The notes below the pieces were generated by a model, which had not been told where the DNA came from, did not search any database, and was given only the letters and a program-made list of their open reading frames with translations. 64,000 nucleotides of DNA from Cyrtodaria siliqua (taxonomy: Eukaryota > Mollusca > Bivalvia > Adapedonta > Hiatellidae), in assembly GCA_037043455.1 (NCBI GenBank), contig JAWPHD010004358.1, positions 1-64,000 of the forward strand, written 5' to 3'. Shown here piece by piece: positions 21,869 through 32,772 of the stretch. Each line of letters starts with the position of its first letter. The stretch's first letter is position 1. Both the position numbers and the translations under genes were made by a program.

Positions 21869-23245
21869 TCAATACGTTGTACAGTAAAACAAGGTTAATT
21901 ACGCTGTACACTGCAAACAAGTTATTTATGATATACTGTGCAACGATGTCAATTATGCTGTTCAGTGCAGCAACGTTAATTATGCTGTACAGAGCAACAA
22001 GGTAAGTTATGATGTACATTACAACCACTTTAATTACGCTGCAGAGTGTAACAAGGTTATTCATGTTGTACAGTGGCACAACGTTAATTATACTGTACAA
22101 ATTGAAATATGTTGTACAGTGTAACAAGGTTAATTATGATGTCAGTGCAACAGCGTTATTTACGCTGTAGAGTGTAACAAGGTTAGTTATGTTGTACAGT
22201 TGTACAACGTTAATTATACTGTACAAATTGAAATATGTTGTACAGTGTAACAAGGTTAATTATGATGTCAGTGCAACAACGTTATTTACGCTGTAGAGTG
22301 TAACAAGGTTAGCTATGTTGTACAGTTGTACAACGTTAATTATGGTGTACAGCGCAACAGCGTTAAGTGTGCTGTACATTGCAACAACGTTAATTATACT
22401 GTACGGTGCAGAAACATTAATCATGCTGTACAGTGTAGCAAATTTATTCATGTTGTACAGTGTAACAATTTTAATTATGATGTACAGTGCATCAAGGTTA
22501 ATTATGATGTACAGCCCAGCAACGTTAAATATGCTGTACCATGCAACAATCAAGGTTATTTATAATGTACAGTACATCAACGTCAATTGTTTTGTACAAT
22601 TTAGCACGTTAATTATTTTGTACAGTGCAACAACGTTAATTATGCTGTAAAGTGCAACTACGTTAATTATGGCGTACAGTGCAACAAGGTTAATTATGTT
22701 GTATGGTTCAGTAACGATAATTATTCTTTACAGTGCTACAATGTTAATTATGATGTACATTGTGGCAATCTCTATTATGCTATAAAGTGCGGCAGCGTCA
22801 ATTATGCTGCTAAGTGCAGCAGCGTCAATTATGCTGTACAGTGCAACAAGGGTAATAATAATGTACATTGCAACAACGTTAATTGTACTATACAGTGCGT
22901 CAACGTTAATTATGCTGTAGAATGCAACAACGATACTTATGCTGTACAGTGCAAATACGTTAATTGTGCTGTGCAGTGGAATAAAGTTATTTAGACTTTA
23001 CAGTGCAACAAAGTGAATTATGCCGTACAGTGCATCAACATTAATTGTGATGTAAAGTGCAATACCGTTAATTGTGGTGTACAGTGCATCAACGTTAATT
23101 ATGCTGTACAGTTTAGAAATGTTAATTATGCTGTACTGTGCAGCAACCTCAATTACGATGTACATTGAGGCAACTTCATTTACAGTATACCGTGTGGCAA
23201 CCTCAATTATGCTATACATTGCGGCAACGTCAATTACGGCATTAC
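21869..23245. repeat. 27-bp minisatellite, block 3
   Basis: Continuation of the array after the retroelement. A larger duplicated segment of about 124 bases is visible: TAATTATACTGTACAAATTG at about 22085 recurs at about 22210. The right-hand units are the most diverged (GGCAACGTCAATTATGCTAT types). Confidence 0.95.
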
Positions 23246-23544
23246 GTGAACCCTCCTTAATTCCATTAATTATACAAGTAGGATTTTATAACGGATATTT
23301 TGACAATAAAACATATTTACAAACATTTTGACTGAACAAAATGCGATAACATATTTAAAATGACCTATTGAATGTTTTAATTATAGATAGATTCCACGCT
23401 ATTAAGAAGTGTTGATTTACGTGTAAAAGTAGATTAACCACGTGTCTGTATCCCCGTTGCAAGAAATACAGCAAATGATTCAGGTATATAATTGACACAT
23501 ACACCCTGAACACAATACTGACTTACGCATTTCATTAGTGTCGA
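23246..23544. other. spacer, no feature recognised
   Basis: AT-rich and non-repetitive as far as can be seen. Confidence 0.5.
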
Positions 23545-23690
23545 TCTTACGGATGGCGGGAGGTGTACAGTACTGGTTCTGCCCAGGAAAAGTGGATGGT
23601 CTGCCTCCACCACAAAAAAAATCGACCATCATATATAACCTTGTATGTGTTGAAAAAGACGTAAAACACCATATAAACAAAAAAGAATTT
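23545..23690 (+). mobile_element. SINE fragment (Meta-SINE-like body)
   Basis: GGCGGGAGGTGTACAGTACT, GGTTCTGCCCAGGAAAAGTG, GGTCTGCCTCCACC and a tail (CATATATAACC...GTGTTG, AAAGACGTAAAACACC) have the layout of the conserved SINE body and 3' end seen in full at 46640-46840. A related body fragment lies at 46115-46200. The tRNA head is missing. Confidence 0.55.
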
Positions 23691-24059
23691 CATTACAGGT
23701 AAGTAAGTCAAATGTGCTGGTTACATATTTGTGTTAAAGATGACAAACACTTCTCAACATCTTATGGTTTTGCCAATTTAGAATATATAAAGTGTAGTTT
23801 CTTTTTTTTATTTTGTTTTAATAAGTCTCTATGATCGGTGAATTACTTGCATTTTTGATCAATATATTGTTTTATAACAGTGTCAGGTAGGATCATTAAG
23901 GCTTATAACATAAGCACGACATTGTATCACCGTTGATTAAATAGAGAATACCAAAGTTGTATATAATGGTGAAAGAATTATGACTTACATTTTTACGACT
24001 GAGACATACAGAACGGTAGTAATGAATTCGCATGTTATTAGAGACAAGCATTTAAGCCA
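23691..24059. other. spacer, no feature recognised
   Basis: AT-rich with no supported gene or repeat. Confidence 0.5.
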
Positions 24060-25156
24060 AGAAATATTAAAAGATCGGACAGGGAAAGTAGCTTTCAAGG
24101 AGGACAGTCATCCATAGAACACGGAAACAAACACGCAAACAGACAAACCAGAAGAAAAAAGTAATAATAAATGCAAACGACATCACAAACACAAGAGGAT
24201 TAACAATAAGGCTACCGCCTTTGAACAGTCAGTGGCAAAGTAGGACACTGGGGGTTTAAACCGGTTCTAGGGTGTACCAAACCTCACACTTACCCTACTG
24301 TCATCCCATTAAAACAGGACAGTGTAAATAAAGAAATCCCTGCCATGATCTAATCTCTAACCAACAAGGCAGCATCAATATGCAATATAAGTAAAACACA
24401 CATATGCTCGTGTAAATATAATACAACAAAACATAGCCTAGAAAGCCACAATGAAGGTACTCAATGACTTTGCAGAAGCCAGAGCAACAAGAGAATAAAC
24501 CATTAAGGGCGCGACAAGAAAGATCATAGACAAAGATCAAACGCCACCGTCCCAATGGGCTTTAGGTAGGCGTCATCATAGAGTCCACAGCCTGTCCGGT
24601 CATCGTACAATTAAAGAGGAAAGCATAATGGCGAACTGTAAAAGGGTCCACCACCAAGCATGCAGTACCTTGCAAAATGATAAGTTCATATCCACTTTTG
24701 ATAAACTTTTTAACAAGTTTAACAAAGATAGTATGAAAGTGATCATGACCAAGAATCTTACGCAGTTTATATTAAATCACATCACCATAGAAGTCAGGAT
24801 GTGATAGTCCTTGTCGCAGAAGAGTCCTTAAATTACTTTTATATTTGGAAAGAAAATCAGGATTACGATAATAAATTTTTGCAAAGGTTTTAAGAAGTTT
24901 ATGGTAACGGTAACCCTGATTGAGTAGCTTTTTAGTTATACAAAGATTACGAACATTAAAGTCCTCAACTCGAGTACAAGCTCTTGAAAAGCGAATAAGT
25001 TGAGAAACATACACCCAATAAAAAGTTGCTCGGGGAACATCCCCATCCAAGTGGGTATAATTAACAATGTCAAAATTAAAATCTTCTCTCTTGTCATAGA
25101 TTTTGCTAATTATTTCACCATTTTCAGTTGAGAGATCTAAATCAAGAAAAGAAGCC
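24060..25156 (-). mobile_element. RT-element copy, 5'-truncated
   Basis: Right to left, the coding remnant begins at the FLDLDLS motif (25156), continues with ENGEIISKIYDKREDFN, GDVPRATFYWVYVSQLIRFS, RACTRVEDFNVRNLCITKKL, NQGYRYHKLLKTFAK, then TLLRQGLSHPDFYGDVI and a C-terminal piece ending ACLVVDPFTVRHY. The tail then runs to GAAAGCTACTTTCCCTGTCC at about 24070. This is the C-terminal half of an RT-type ORF. Frame changes near 24770 and 25070 break it. The family is widespread in invertebrates. The FLDLxxxxxxGxxxxKxYxKRxD pattern recalls Penelope-like elements, but that placement is not tested. Confidence 0.7.
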
Positions 25157-25302
25157 CCCGATGAAAGGCAATTACATGCCTCATACTCCTATCCTAAATA
25201 ACATCAATATTGCCAATGTTTATATAACCAGCAGCTTCATAACCTAATTTAGAATGATGACAATCTCAGACAGTGGAATTACATGTCTCGATTTCAAGAT
25301 CA
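25157..25302 (-). pseudogene. old RT-element fragment, left side of LINE insertion
   Basis: On the minus strand it reads KLGYEAAGYINIGNIDVI before a stop and then RSMRHVIAFHRG. It is contiguous, across the LINE insertion, with the RT-like fragment at 29902-30250. The last 13 bases, GATTTCAAGATCA, are the left copy of the LINE target duplication. Confidence 0.4.
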
Positions 25303-25911
25303 TGAATGAATGAATTAATGGTGTTTTACGGCACGTCGACACATACATAGATCATATTGTGCACAGAAACTGATTGAAGATGAATAAATGAAGTAGTAAT
25401 TAAAGGTTAATGTAAATATATAAAGACACAATTATTTTCAAATGATGATATGGTAGTAATATAAACTATATAAGTAAATAAGTAAGCAAGTGCCCGTCAA
25501 CTATATAAATAAGTAATATATATAAGAAGATATTATAATGATTTATTTAGTCTGATTTCTTTCAGGAAATCTAAGACAAGATTAAAATCTATATTATCAA
25601 ATAACTCTTTCATAGTATTATCATTGTAGTTTGACGCTTTGTTTGACGTTTGTACCTTTGACGCATAGGATCCAAGTCTACACTTTCCAACAAGATGTGC
25701 CTAACCGTTAACTTTGCAAAGCAGGGTAAACATTCTGGTAATTGCTCACTTTGTTATACATATGAATGAGTATAACGTGCACCGAGCTAGGAAAACTTCT
25801 TCTCGATGAATGGGCCATTCTCCGAGTAACGGTTTAATGAATGAAGTTTATTGTTAACTGACAAATCCCATGCGGCTCGCCAAAAGTTATGAATATATGT
25901 GTTAATACAAA

Positions 25912-26545
25912 ACAAGATATAAAAATCGGACAAGGAAATTAGCCTTCAATGATGATAGTCAACCACAAAACACAAAATATAACACGCAGACAAACGAGAG
26001 GGCAAAAGTAATAAAAAATGCAAACGACATCACAAACACAAAAATGTTGACAATAGGGTTCCCGCCTTGGAACGGTCTGTGGCCAAAAAGGCCACTGGGG
26101 GTTTAAACCAGGTTGTAGGGTGCACCAAACCTCCCACTTACCCTCTTGTCATCCCAATAAAAACGGGACAGTGTCAATAAAGAAATCCCCACCATGAAAC
26201 ATTCTCTAATCAACAAGGCAGCGTTAAAGGCAATATAAGTAAAACACCTAGATGCTCGTAAGTACAAAAATAAGCCTAGAAAGCACAATGAAGGTACTCG
26301 ATGACTTGGCAGAAGCCAGAGCAACAAGAGAATAAACCATTGAGGGCACGACAAGACAAGACCGCGGACAAACATCGAACGCCACCGTCCTAATGGGCTT
26401 TAAGTAGGCGTCATCATAGGGTCCACAGCCTGTACGGTCATCGCACAAATAAGGAGGAAAGCGTAGTGGCGAACTGTAAAAGGGTCCACCACCAAGCATG
26501 CAATACGTTGCAAAATATTAGGGTCATAACCTCTTTGGATAAACC
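25912..26545 (-). mobile_element. RT-element tail nested in LINE copy II
   Basis: ATATAAAAATCGGACAAGGA at the left is the 3' terminus of the element. CACTGGGGGTTTAAACC, CAATAGGGTTCCCGCC and the region to 26545 (ATGCAATACGTTGCAAAATA..., matching the ACLVVDP coding end) match other copies. Aligning LINE copy I (AATATAACTTTTAAAATCAG near 8868) with copy II shows that the LINE is split exactly here. Confidence 0.75.
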
Positions 26546-27180
26546 TACATTTAAAATCAGTATAATATAGTTTAGCATTATCTCTATGTAAACCTCATGC
26601 TGCTTTAGCATCACGGTCAGCTCTATCATTACCACGTATTCCTACATGGCTTGGAAGCCAGTAGAAAATAACAAATATAAGAGAATTATACTTTTGTAAA
26701 AGTTGAAACAAAACTGGGTTATTATGTTTCATATTACTCAGGGCTTGAAGAGATGAAAGGGAATCAGAAAAGATTACAAAATGTTCATCATCAGATTTCC
26801 GCATATAGTTTAAAGCAAGTTCATTTACTTTAATTTCAGCTGAAAATATGGAGGCCTTGTCAGGGAGGCGGCTCTTTATGCAGTGTTTGTGAACACCAGC
26901 TGCGTCAGCTACCTTATCTCCATTTTAGAACCATCTGTATATATATGTTGAAAGTTACTTTATTTCGATTTTATTACATTAAATTTGCTTTGAAAGACAG
27001 TATGGTCTGCACTGGATTTGTTACTATTACAAAGATCAAAGATAATTGTTGGTGTTTTTAAAGTCCACGGTGAAATTTGTGGTACTTTGTACTTGGCAAA
27101 CAAATTTAGGTCGATTTCAGTGACGTTTAATTTTGTTTTAAATACGAAGACCAAATGGTCATGACCTTCGGTTTTCGAAC
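26546..27180 (-). pseudogene. LINE RNase H domain and linker (copy II)
   Basis: The minus frame encodes SDDEHFVIFSDSLSSLQALS, FYWLPSHVGIRGNDRADRDA (the conserved PSHxGxxGNxxAD motif), and upstream FAKYKVPQISPWTLKTPTII, matching LINE copy I without the repeat insertion found there. The domain would have degraded RNA in the RNA-DNA hybrid. Frame changes separate the pieces at about 26810 and 26935. Confidence 0.7.
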
Positions 27181-27559
27181 ATAAAGAGGATTAAAAACAG
27201 TATCGTAAGTTGGGTTTGAAGGTTTTGATTTTAATTCAATGGCATATTGAAACGCTAATTAGTCCCATCTATGAGACAGTGATGGTGCATTAGCTTCAAC
27301 ATATAGACTTTTGGCTGGTGATGTACGAAAGGCACCTAAAGCGAGTCGTAATCCTTGATTATGTCTAGGATCGAGCATCTGCAAGTATGACTTGCGAGTC
27401 GATCCATATACTATTGAGCCGTAGTCCATCTTGGGTCTAATAAGATATCTATAAAGTTGTAAAAGTACTTTACGATTTGCTCCCCAATTTGCAACAACTT
27501 TAAATAAATTAAGAGTGTGGTATATACGTTAATTTACGGTCGAAAATTAAGACCAAGGA

Positions 27560-28480
27560 ATTTTGTATCATCCACTACTGGTATCGGTGACCCATCCAGT
27601 GTTAGATGAGGGTCTTCATGATGTTTACGTAGTTGACAAAAGTGCTAACAATTAGTTTTAGATTTAGAAAATTTAAAACAATTTTCATCCGACCAGGTCT
27701 GAAGTTTATTGAGACATTGTTGAAGTTGTCCCTCAATATTGTTCATGTTTTTTGCACGATAACATATAACAAAGTCGTCAACATATAGAGAGCAATCCAC
27801 ACCAGGATTGATGCATTTAACTATACCGTTAATTTTTATATTAAAAGGGATGATGGAGAGTATGATGCCCTGTGGTACACCCAACTCCTGTTTAGAGGAT
27901 TGAGAGGATTGAACCCATTCGGACACGAAACTGTCTATCATCTAAGAAATTCTCTATAAAAAATGGTAATCTGCCTCTAAGTCCAAGGTCATAAAGATCA
28001 TTCATGATACCGTACTTCCATGCAGTATCATAAGTTTTCTCCAAGTCGACACATTACGAAAGATTCCCTAATAAATGATTCAAATTGATTGAGATTGTCT
28101 GTTGGGTCTCGTTTGCACCGGAATCCACTTTGATACTTTGTTATCAGTTTTTTGGACTCCAGGTACCAAAAGAGTCTCTCATTAATCATTCATTCCATGG
28201 CGATAATTTATTTGGTCCATATGATCCTTTCCAGGTTTGGGGACTGGAATAAAAATTGCTTCCCGCCCAGAATCGGGGAAGTTTCCTGTCACTCAAACAT
28301 TATTAAATATATCAGGAAGATTAGATAGACAGGTTTCTGGTAAATGTTTTAATAATTGATAATGGATATATTCATCAGGACCAGCTGATGTATCATGAGC
28401 CTTTTAAGGGGATTCTCCAAGTTCTTTGAGAGTAAGCAATTTACTGTATTTTTCCATTTTTTTCGACGTGAAATTCCGCT
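27560..28480 (-). pseudogene. LINE reverse transcriptase domain (copy II)
   Basis: The best-preserved stretch (27645-27941) contains GVPQGIILSIIPFNIKINGI (RT motif B region) and CSLYVDDFVICY, with the YVDD catalytic pair, then LQQCLNKLQTWSDENCFKFS, which is typical of LINE RTs. Pieces of the upstream palm (QNNFDFPERLTKF-like and PGKDHMDQI-type segments) are scattered up to 28480 in different frames. The domain would have copied element RNA into DNA at a nicked target. It is dead through several frame changes and stops. Confidence 0.75.
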
Positions 28481-28489
28481 TCTTCTCTT

Positions 28490-29050
28490 TTTTCAGTTTC
28501 TTATCTTTTAGAAAAGGTGCTGGACAATTTTCAGAAGAAGAGTTTTTAGAAAAAGCTTCTGCCAAGTGTTTGTCATATCTTTGACTGATGTAATATCTCC
28601 ATTATCAGTTTTAAGATGATATACACAACTAGAATGACCTTTACCGTTTATTTTCCGGACCATGTCCCACGTCTTCGTAAGAGATGAGCGACAGTTCAGC
28701 CTAGAGACATATCCAGGATTTTCTCTTGCTATCCTTAATAGTACAACGGGCTTTCGCACAAACAAAACTCCTAAAGTATCTGAATTATTTTGAGTTGGCA
28801 GCAAGTTATTAGTATTCAATGCAGCTTTACGATCGCTGACTGCCTTTTTGCTGTTATCATCGTACCATGGTTTATGTGGGTGTTTTGAATTTGCCGAGGT
28901 TTTTAAAATAGTTGATCAACTATATCATGAAAGGTTTTGGTAAAAAGAGTAGTTGCGTCTTCGACATCCTCGAAAACGGAAGGTTTTAATTGTTCCTCAC
29001 AAAGAGATTGAAACGTATTCCAATCAGCTTTTCGAAGTTTCCTTCCATGC
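28490..29050 (-). pseudogene. LINE ORF2 segment between endonuclease and RT (copy II)
   Basis: The frame at 28508-28819 encodes ENPGYVSRLNCRSSLTKTWD, RKINGKGHSSCVYHLKTDNG and DITSVKDMTNTWQKLF. This matches the pre-RT region of I/Jockey-type ORF2 proteins (TWxxxRKINGK, KDMxNTxxxxF). Upstream fragments in other frames include SKHPHKPWYDD, the usual PWWxxx segment. Broken by frame changes. Confidence 0.6.
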
Positions 29051-29400
29051 GTTTTTAGTGAAGTGGAGGGCCGATAATTTCAAGAAATGAGGGGACTGGT
29101 CACTTCCACATAGGTCGTCAAGAACACTCCACGAAAAATCCATCAAGAGCTTTGGATCGCATATTGTTAAATCAATAGACGAATGAGAGCCTGCAGCTGG
29201 ATGTAAATAAGTATGTGATTTGTTATCATTAAAAAGACGTCAGTTGTTTTTGACTATGAAATCCTCAACTTGCTTGCCTTTATCGTTTATATCGTTACAA
29301 CCCCAAAAATCCTTGTGAAGAAAAAATGCAACTGGTTTGTGTTTATTTAAAATAAGGTGATTTTATCATATTAGGTTTTAAACCTCGGAAGTTCCATTGA
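29051..29400 (-). pseudogene. LINE endonuclease, internally deleted (copy II)
   Basis: Near 29395 the minus strand shows an N-terminal WNxRGLK-type motif (MELPRFKT in one frame). It then passes directly to DFWGCNDIxDKGKQVEDF- and HPAAGSHSSIDLT-type segments and to VLDDLCGSD, the C-terminal signature of apurinic-type LINE endonucleases. Only about 350 bases are present where the family needs about 690, so the middle of the domain is deleted. The endonuclease would have nicked target DNA to prime reverse transcription. Confidence 0.6.
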
Positions 29401-29569
29401 ATGACCTTGTTTGATTAAGATGTCACTACGGCGGAAGTACGAGTTAACGGCCTTTGGGGTTGGCAGACCTTGGAGACTTTGGAGACTTTGAGCGTTCCAG
29501 ATGTGCTGGATCATCAACCTCCATCTCCAAGTCTTCAAATATGTTGTGCAGTACAAATGGATAATCAGA

Positions 29570-29870
29570 TCATTTTGACTGCTTCCTTAATCCGGAAATT
29601 GTCTTTTTTCTTTCTGTTACGTTCGTGGCAGCAGTTCTGCTTGGTGACGGATTTGACGAACTTTTGGAAGAGTTCGTCGGGTTTGGTGGACTCTTGGTTG
29701 CACCAGAGTCCGTCAATTTCGAAATAAAGGAAGTAGATGCATTAAGTGTAGGAATAGTTGAGGGTATAGTTGAAGGTGTGTTAGGCGTGGAAGCCACAAG
29801 AGGTTTGGGAGCTACATGATGCTTATCTAAGAGGACCACTGGAGTTTTATGTAACGAGCAGTCGATTGAT
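29570..29870 (-). pseudogene. LINE ORF1-like proline/serine/threonine-rich segment
   Basis: The frame encodes LLDKHHVAPKPLVASTPNTP and a run rich in S, T, P and N, ending in the basic segment TERKKTISGLRKQSK. It lies between the element's 5' end and the endonuclease, the place of the ORF1 protein. No RRM or zinc knuckle is visible, so most of ORF1 is missing, consistent with an internally deleted copy. Confidence 0.5.
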
Positions 29871-29901
29871 TCTTATCACCCCACCACCGACTGGGGGGTG
29901 T

Positions 29902-30250
29902 GATTTCAAGATCAGAAACTATTCTGTTGTAATTGAAAATAAGACTTCTAGTTGATTTCTTATGCATATTATAGACTCTCTATATTCGTGAAATATTTTG
30001 GAATGTTGTCAGTTACCCTCCTGATAGCAAAAACGAGAGCTAAATCAATGAAATCGATGCCGTTGTTTAAAATGTTACTTTGAGAACGATCAACGTAGTT
30101 AATGATAACAAAAAACCCTGCTGAAGACGTTTAGTTGCAATAACTTGATTTCGATCATTGAAATCCTTAACATCGTTACATGCACTAGCAAAAGGAATTA
30201 GCTGGGAGATAGACACCCCGTATCATTTTGGTGTAAGGTATACTTATTCA
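29902..30250 (-). pseudogene. old RT-element remnant, right side of LINE insertion
   Basis: The minus strand encodes YGVSISQLIPFASACNDV, KDFNDRNQVIATKRLQQG, recognisably the YGVYxSQLIRFxxxC and DFNxRNxxxxxKLLxQGY motifs of the RT element seen at 24770, 41757 and 47843, but from a more diverged subfamily. The LINE at 25303-29901 inserted into it. The other part is at 25157-25302. Confidence 0.6.
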
Positions 30251-30534
30251 TTTGGAGCAAAGAAAACTAAAATTGATAGAGCTCTACATTGAATTGTTGA
30301 ATTATGTAATACATTACATTTCCTTTGAACTGATAAGCGGGAACCATTGATTTATACATATAACACTTGATAGTATGAGTCTCATCTCACATGTTTAAAT
30401 GTATGTGTTAAATTATGAAATGGAAGACAACTAATTGGATTTACATAGCAATTAAATAGCACGCAAAGAAGTTGTTCTAATTCAACACGTATTAACCTTC
30501 GTCTCAAACATTGCTATTCAAATATGTATGTATG

Positions 30535-30572
30535 TATTTGTTATGTATGAGTTTATGTGAATATGTGTGTGC

Positions 30573-30645
<73 letters not shown>

Positions 30646-30655
30646 TGAGTGCGTT
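30535..30655. repeat. (TG)n-(TGCG)n compound microsatellite
   Basis: About 15 TG units at 30568-30602 are followed by 11 or so GTGC/TGCG units to 30650. Open frames through it (Thr-His repeats on the minus strand) are spurious. Confidence 0.9.
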
Positions 30656-30724
30656 CGTGACGCAGGAAGGGACGTACGGATGGGCGTAGTACGTACGCAA
30701 GACTGTAAGTATTTATGGGTTTAA

Positions 30725-30838
30725 CTTCGCTTCTTTCATTACTTCTCATGAACAGACTCAATAAAACCGAGTCTGCTGGTTTATTCTCTTAGTTGTGTTT
30801 GTTGCTCTCAAAGGATCACCTTTATCAGTATTAATTAA
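30725..30838 (+). repeat. structured dispersed repeat, family A, copy 5 (3' part)
   Basis: TCGCTTCTTTCATTACTTCT, CATGAACAGACTC, loop AATAAAACC, GAGTCTGCTG, TTGTGTTTGTTGCTCTCAAA and GGATCACCTTTATCAGTATT match copy 6 at 44300-44410. The 5' arm of stem 1 is missing. Confidence 0.6.
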
Positions 30839-31460
30839 AACTATTTCTGTCATATCACTATTATACGTGTAGCACTGAGCTCAATGCTCCTCCTTATAGT
30901 ATATCCACTGGAATACGACATCGTAAAATAATAGTATGGTCCCCAGCTCAATCACATTATACGGACACCAGGCGGACCAGTCGTTATACTACCATTTATA
31001 CGCTGATCATGTAGACAAGCAATGGCGCTACTGGTACCATTTCATTTGAAAGAAGTATGAGGTCCTGTACTGGTTACAATACCCTATTGCATAAACCGGT
31101 CTGATTGGCAGAAACAGTATATGGAAACTCCCATGCCTCGTTTTGATTGGATGACAGACTAGGTGAGAAATTCAATTATGTTGTTTATTTCTGATTTCAT
31201 TCATATGCTTTATTTGTGTGATATAGCAAAATAAAAAAGAAGGGGTGTGATTTTTCATTAATTTGTTTTGGGATTCCCTCAAATTGTAGGGTCATGGCCT
31301 TCGGACAAATAGAAGTGGCACGGAAAATAGGTCATCCCCTAAAAGAAGTTCCTGTTTACATTTATCTAAGTTGTCAGGGTAAACAAATGTAAGCCTGCAA
31401 TTTTTGTTTGCATATCAGATTGGAAAACATTAAGCAGTAAGTCTTATGGAAAACGCAGTA
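30839..31460. other. intergenic, no supported gene
   Basis: No coding, RNA or repeat signal recognised. Confidence 0.5.
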
Positions 31461-31469
31461 GTGGTCTAT

Positions 31470-31520
31470 GACCTACTCACTTTGTACGTGGAAAAAGTTT
31501 ATTCTTAACAGTATAGATCT
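31470..31520 (+). repeat. short match to the 5' part of a family A repeat
   Basis: CTCACTTTGTACGTGGAAAA, AGTTTATTCTTAACAGTATA and GAT resemble 44040-44090, the start of the longest family A copy. Only this fragment is present. Confidence 0.4.
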
Positions 31521-31599
31521 GTAATCAGCTCACTACTCGGTACGCCGAGCTATTGTTTCGTTAGCTAAACACGGATATCCTAGAATGTCATTACAAGAA

Positions 31600-31790
31600 G
31601 ATATAAAACTCGAACAGGAAAGGTAGCATTCAAGGACCACTGTCAACCAAAACACTTACAAAAGCGAACACTAATTAAAAAAAATTGTTTTAGTTCCTGC
31701 TGATAAAGCAGATAAAGTTGTGATTACTGTTGGACACCTTCATTACCGTAATTTGCGTCAATGTTTTATGTCTGGCACACGGAAGCATTG
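31600..31790 (+). pseudogene. RT-element fragments: terminal tail piece and RT N-terminal motif
   Basis: 31600-31665 (CTCGAACAGGAAAGGTAGCA, TTCAAGGACCACTGTCAACC) matches the terminal tail of the RT element in minus orientation. Directly after it, on the plus strand, a short frame encodes VPADKADKVVITVGHLHYRN and RQCFMSGTRKH before a stop. PADKA followed by hydrophobic residues and a Y/H-Y pair is the N-terminal RT motif of this element family, as remembered. The two pieces come from different copies or from a rearranged copy. Confidence 0.45.
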
Positions 31791-32478
31791 ACTCGTATAC
31801 TACTAAAGATATCATTACGTGGTCCGCGTATTAATTTTCATACCTCATCCAACCTCTTCTCCAAGCAGCAAAAACGGGGTTGGCTGGGGTATGAAATAAA
31901 ACCTTATTTCGGCGGAAAAAGTCCGCATATTGTAAAATTAAAACAGGTAATAGGTAGTCGAAACAGGTTATCGCTTGTTTTCAGTACAAACTGTATTTAA
32001 ACAAATTGTATTGTCGAACTATCAGTTATTACTGCCTATTAATATAAGCTTTCCCATCGCTTAATGAAATGAAAACGGGACTACGTATTAATGTATTTCC
32101 AAGCACATAGCTCAGTACACAAGGCTGTGGTAAAAGAAAAGCAACTATGCACTGTGTTTCCCGTATTACACGACAATTATAACACCCATGTTTTTCTCTA
32201 ATTTTAGTGCCAACACCACTACAGACGACTCCAAACTGTTCAATTATTTTCTCACTGACGTTAACGAGCACTTCAACAAATATCACAACTCTAAGATTTG
32301 TTGTTGTTGATGTTGCATTGAGGGTAGCTAAACGTAGCCGATCAGCTTACCATAGTAGGCGGTAACCTCCTACCGGCTATAAAGGAAAGCCATGCACCTA
32401 AAGACTGAAATGTATAGCTGCCCTAAGTCACTCCATACAGAGCGAAATATACCTTTTGTTTTTACAAATATTTCTTTT
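31791..32478. other. intergenic, no supported gene
   Basis: Open frames at 31761-32000 and 32029-32286 have no recognisable motifs. Confidence 0.45.
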
Positions 32479-32504
32479 AAAATTATTTATTTATTTATTT
32501 ATTT

Positions 32505-32548
<44 letters not shown>

Positions 32549-32619
32549 CTTATTTATTTATTTATTTATTTATTTATTTCTTTATTTATTTCTTTATTTT
32601 TTTATTTATTTATTTATTT

Positions 32620-32654
<35 letters not shown>

Positions 32655-32657
32655 ATT

Positions 32658-32693
<36 letters not shown>

Positions 32694-32772
32694 ATTCATT
32701 GATTGATTCATTCATTCATTCATTCATTCATTCATTCATTCATTCATTCATTCATTCATTCATTTATTTATT
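32479..32772. repeat. compound tetranucleotide microsatellite (TTTA)n-(TTGA)n-(TTCA)n
   Basis: Three adjoining runs: TTTA to about 32625, TTGA to about 32705 and TTCA to about 32762, with TTTA again at the end. The three motifs differ only at the third base of TTNA. Confidence 0.95.

Larger units (their letters stand above)
25303..29901 (-). mobile_element. I-type LINE, both ends present, internally deleted and broken (copy II)
   Basis: The boundaries are fixed by a perfect 13-bp target duplication, GATTTCAAGATCA at 25290-25302 and 29902-29914. The 3' end on the minus strand is ...ACGTGCCGTAAAACACCATT plus ATTC repeats. The 5' end begins in a GC-rich segment (CACCCCCCAGTCGGTGGTGG). In order it holds an ORF1-like low-complexity segment, a deleted apurinic-type endonuclease, RT, linker and RNase H. 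Several frame changes and stops make it inactive. A 630-bp RT-element tail (25912-26545) is nested between its RNase H and its 3' UTR. Confidence 0.8.

Noticed and set aside
16136..23331. Many open frames with a 9-residue repeat (MLYSATRLI, ALYSIINLV)
   Set aside because: By-product of the 27-bp array; opposite strands are equally open and irregular unit lengths break them.
30504..30761. Thr-His repeat protein
   Set aside because: Comes from the (TG)n-(TGCG)n microsatellite.
32392..32628. Hydrophobic Ile/Tyr/Leu/Phe-rich frame
   Set aside because: Comes from the (TTTA)n microsatellite.
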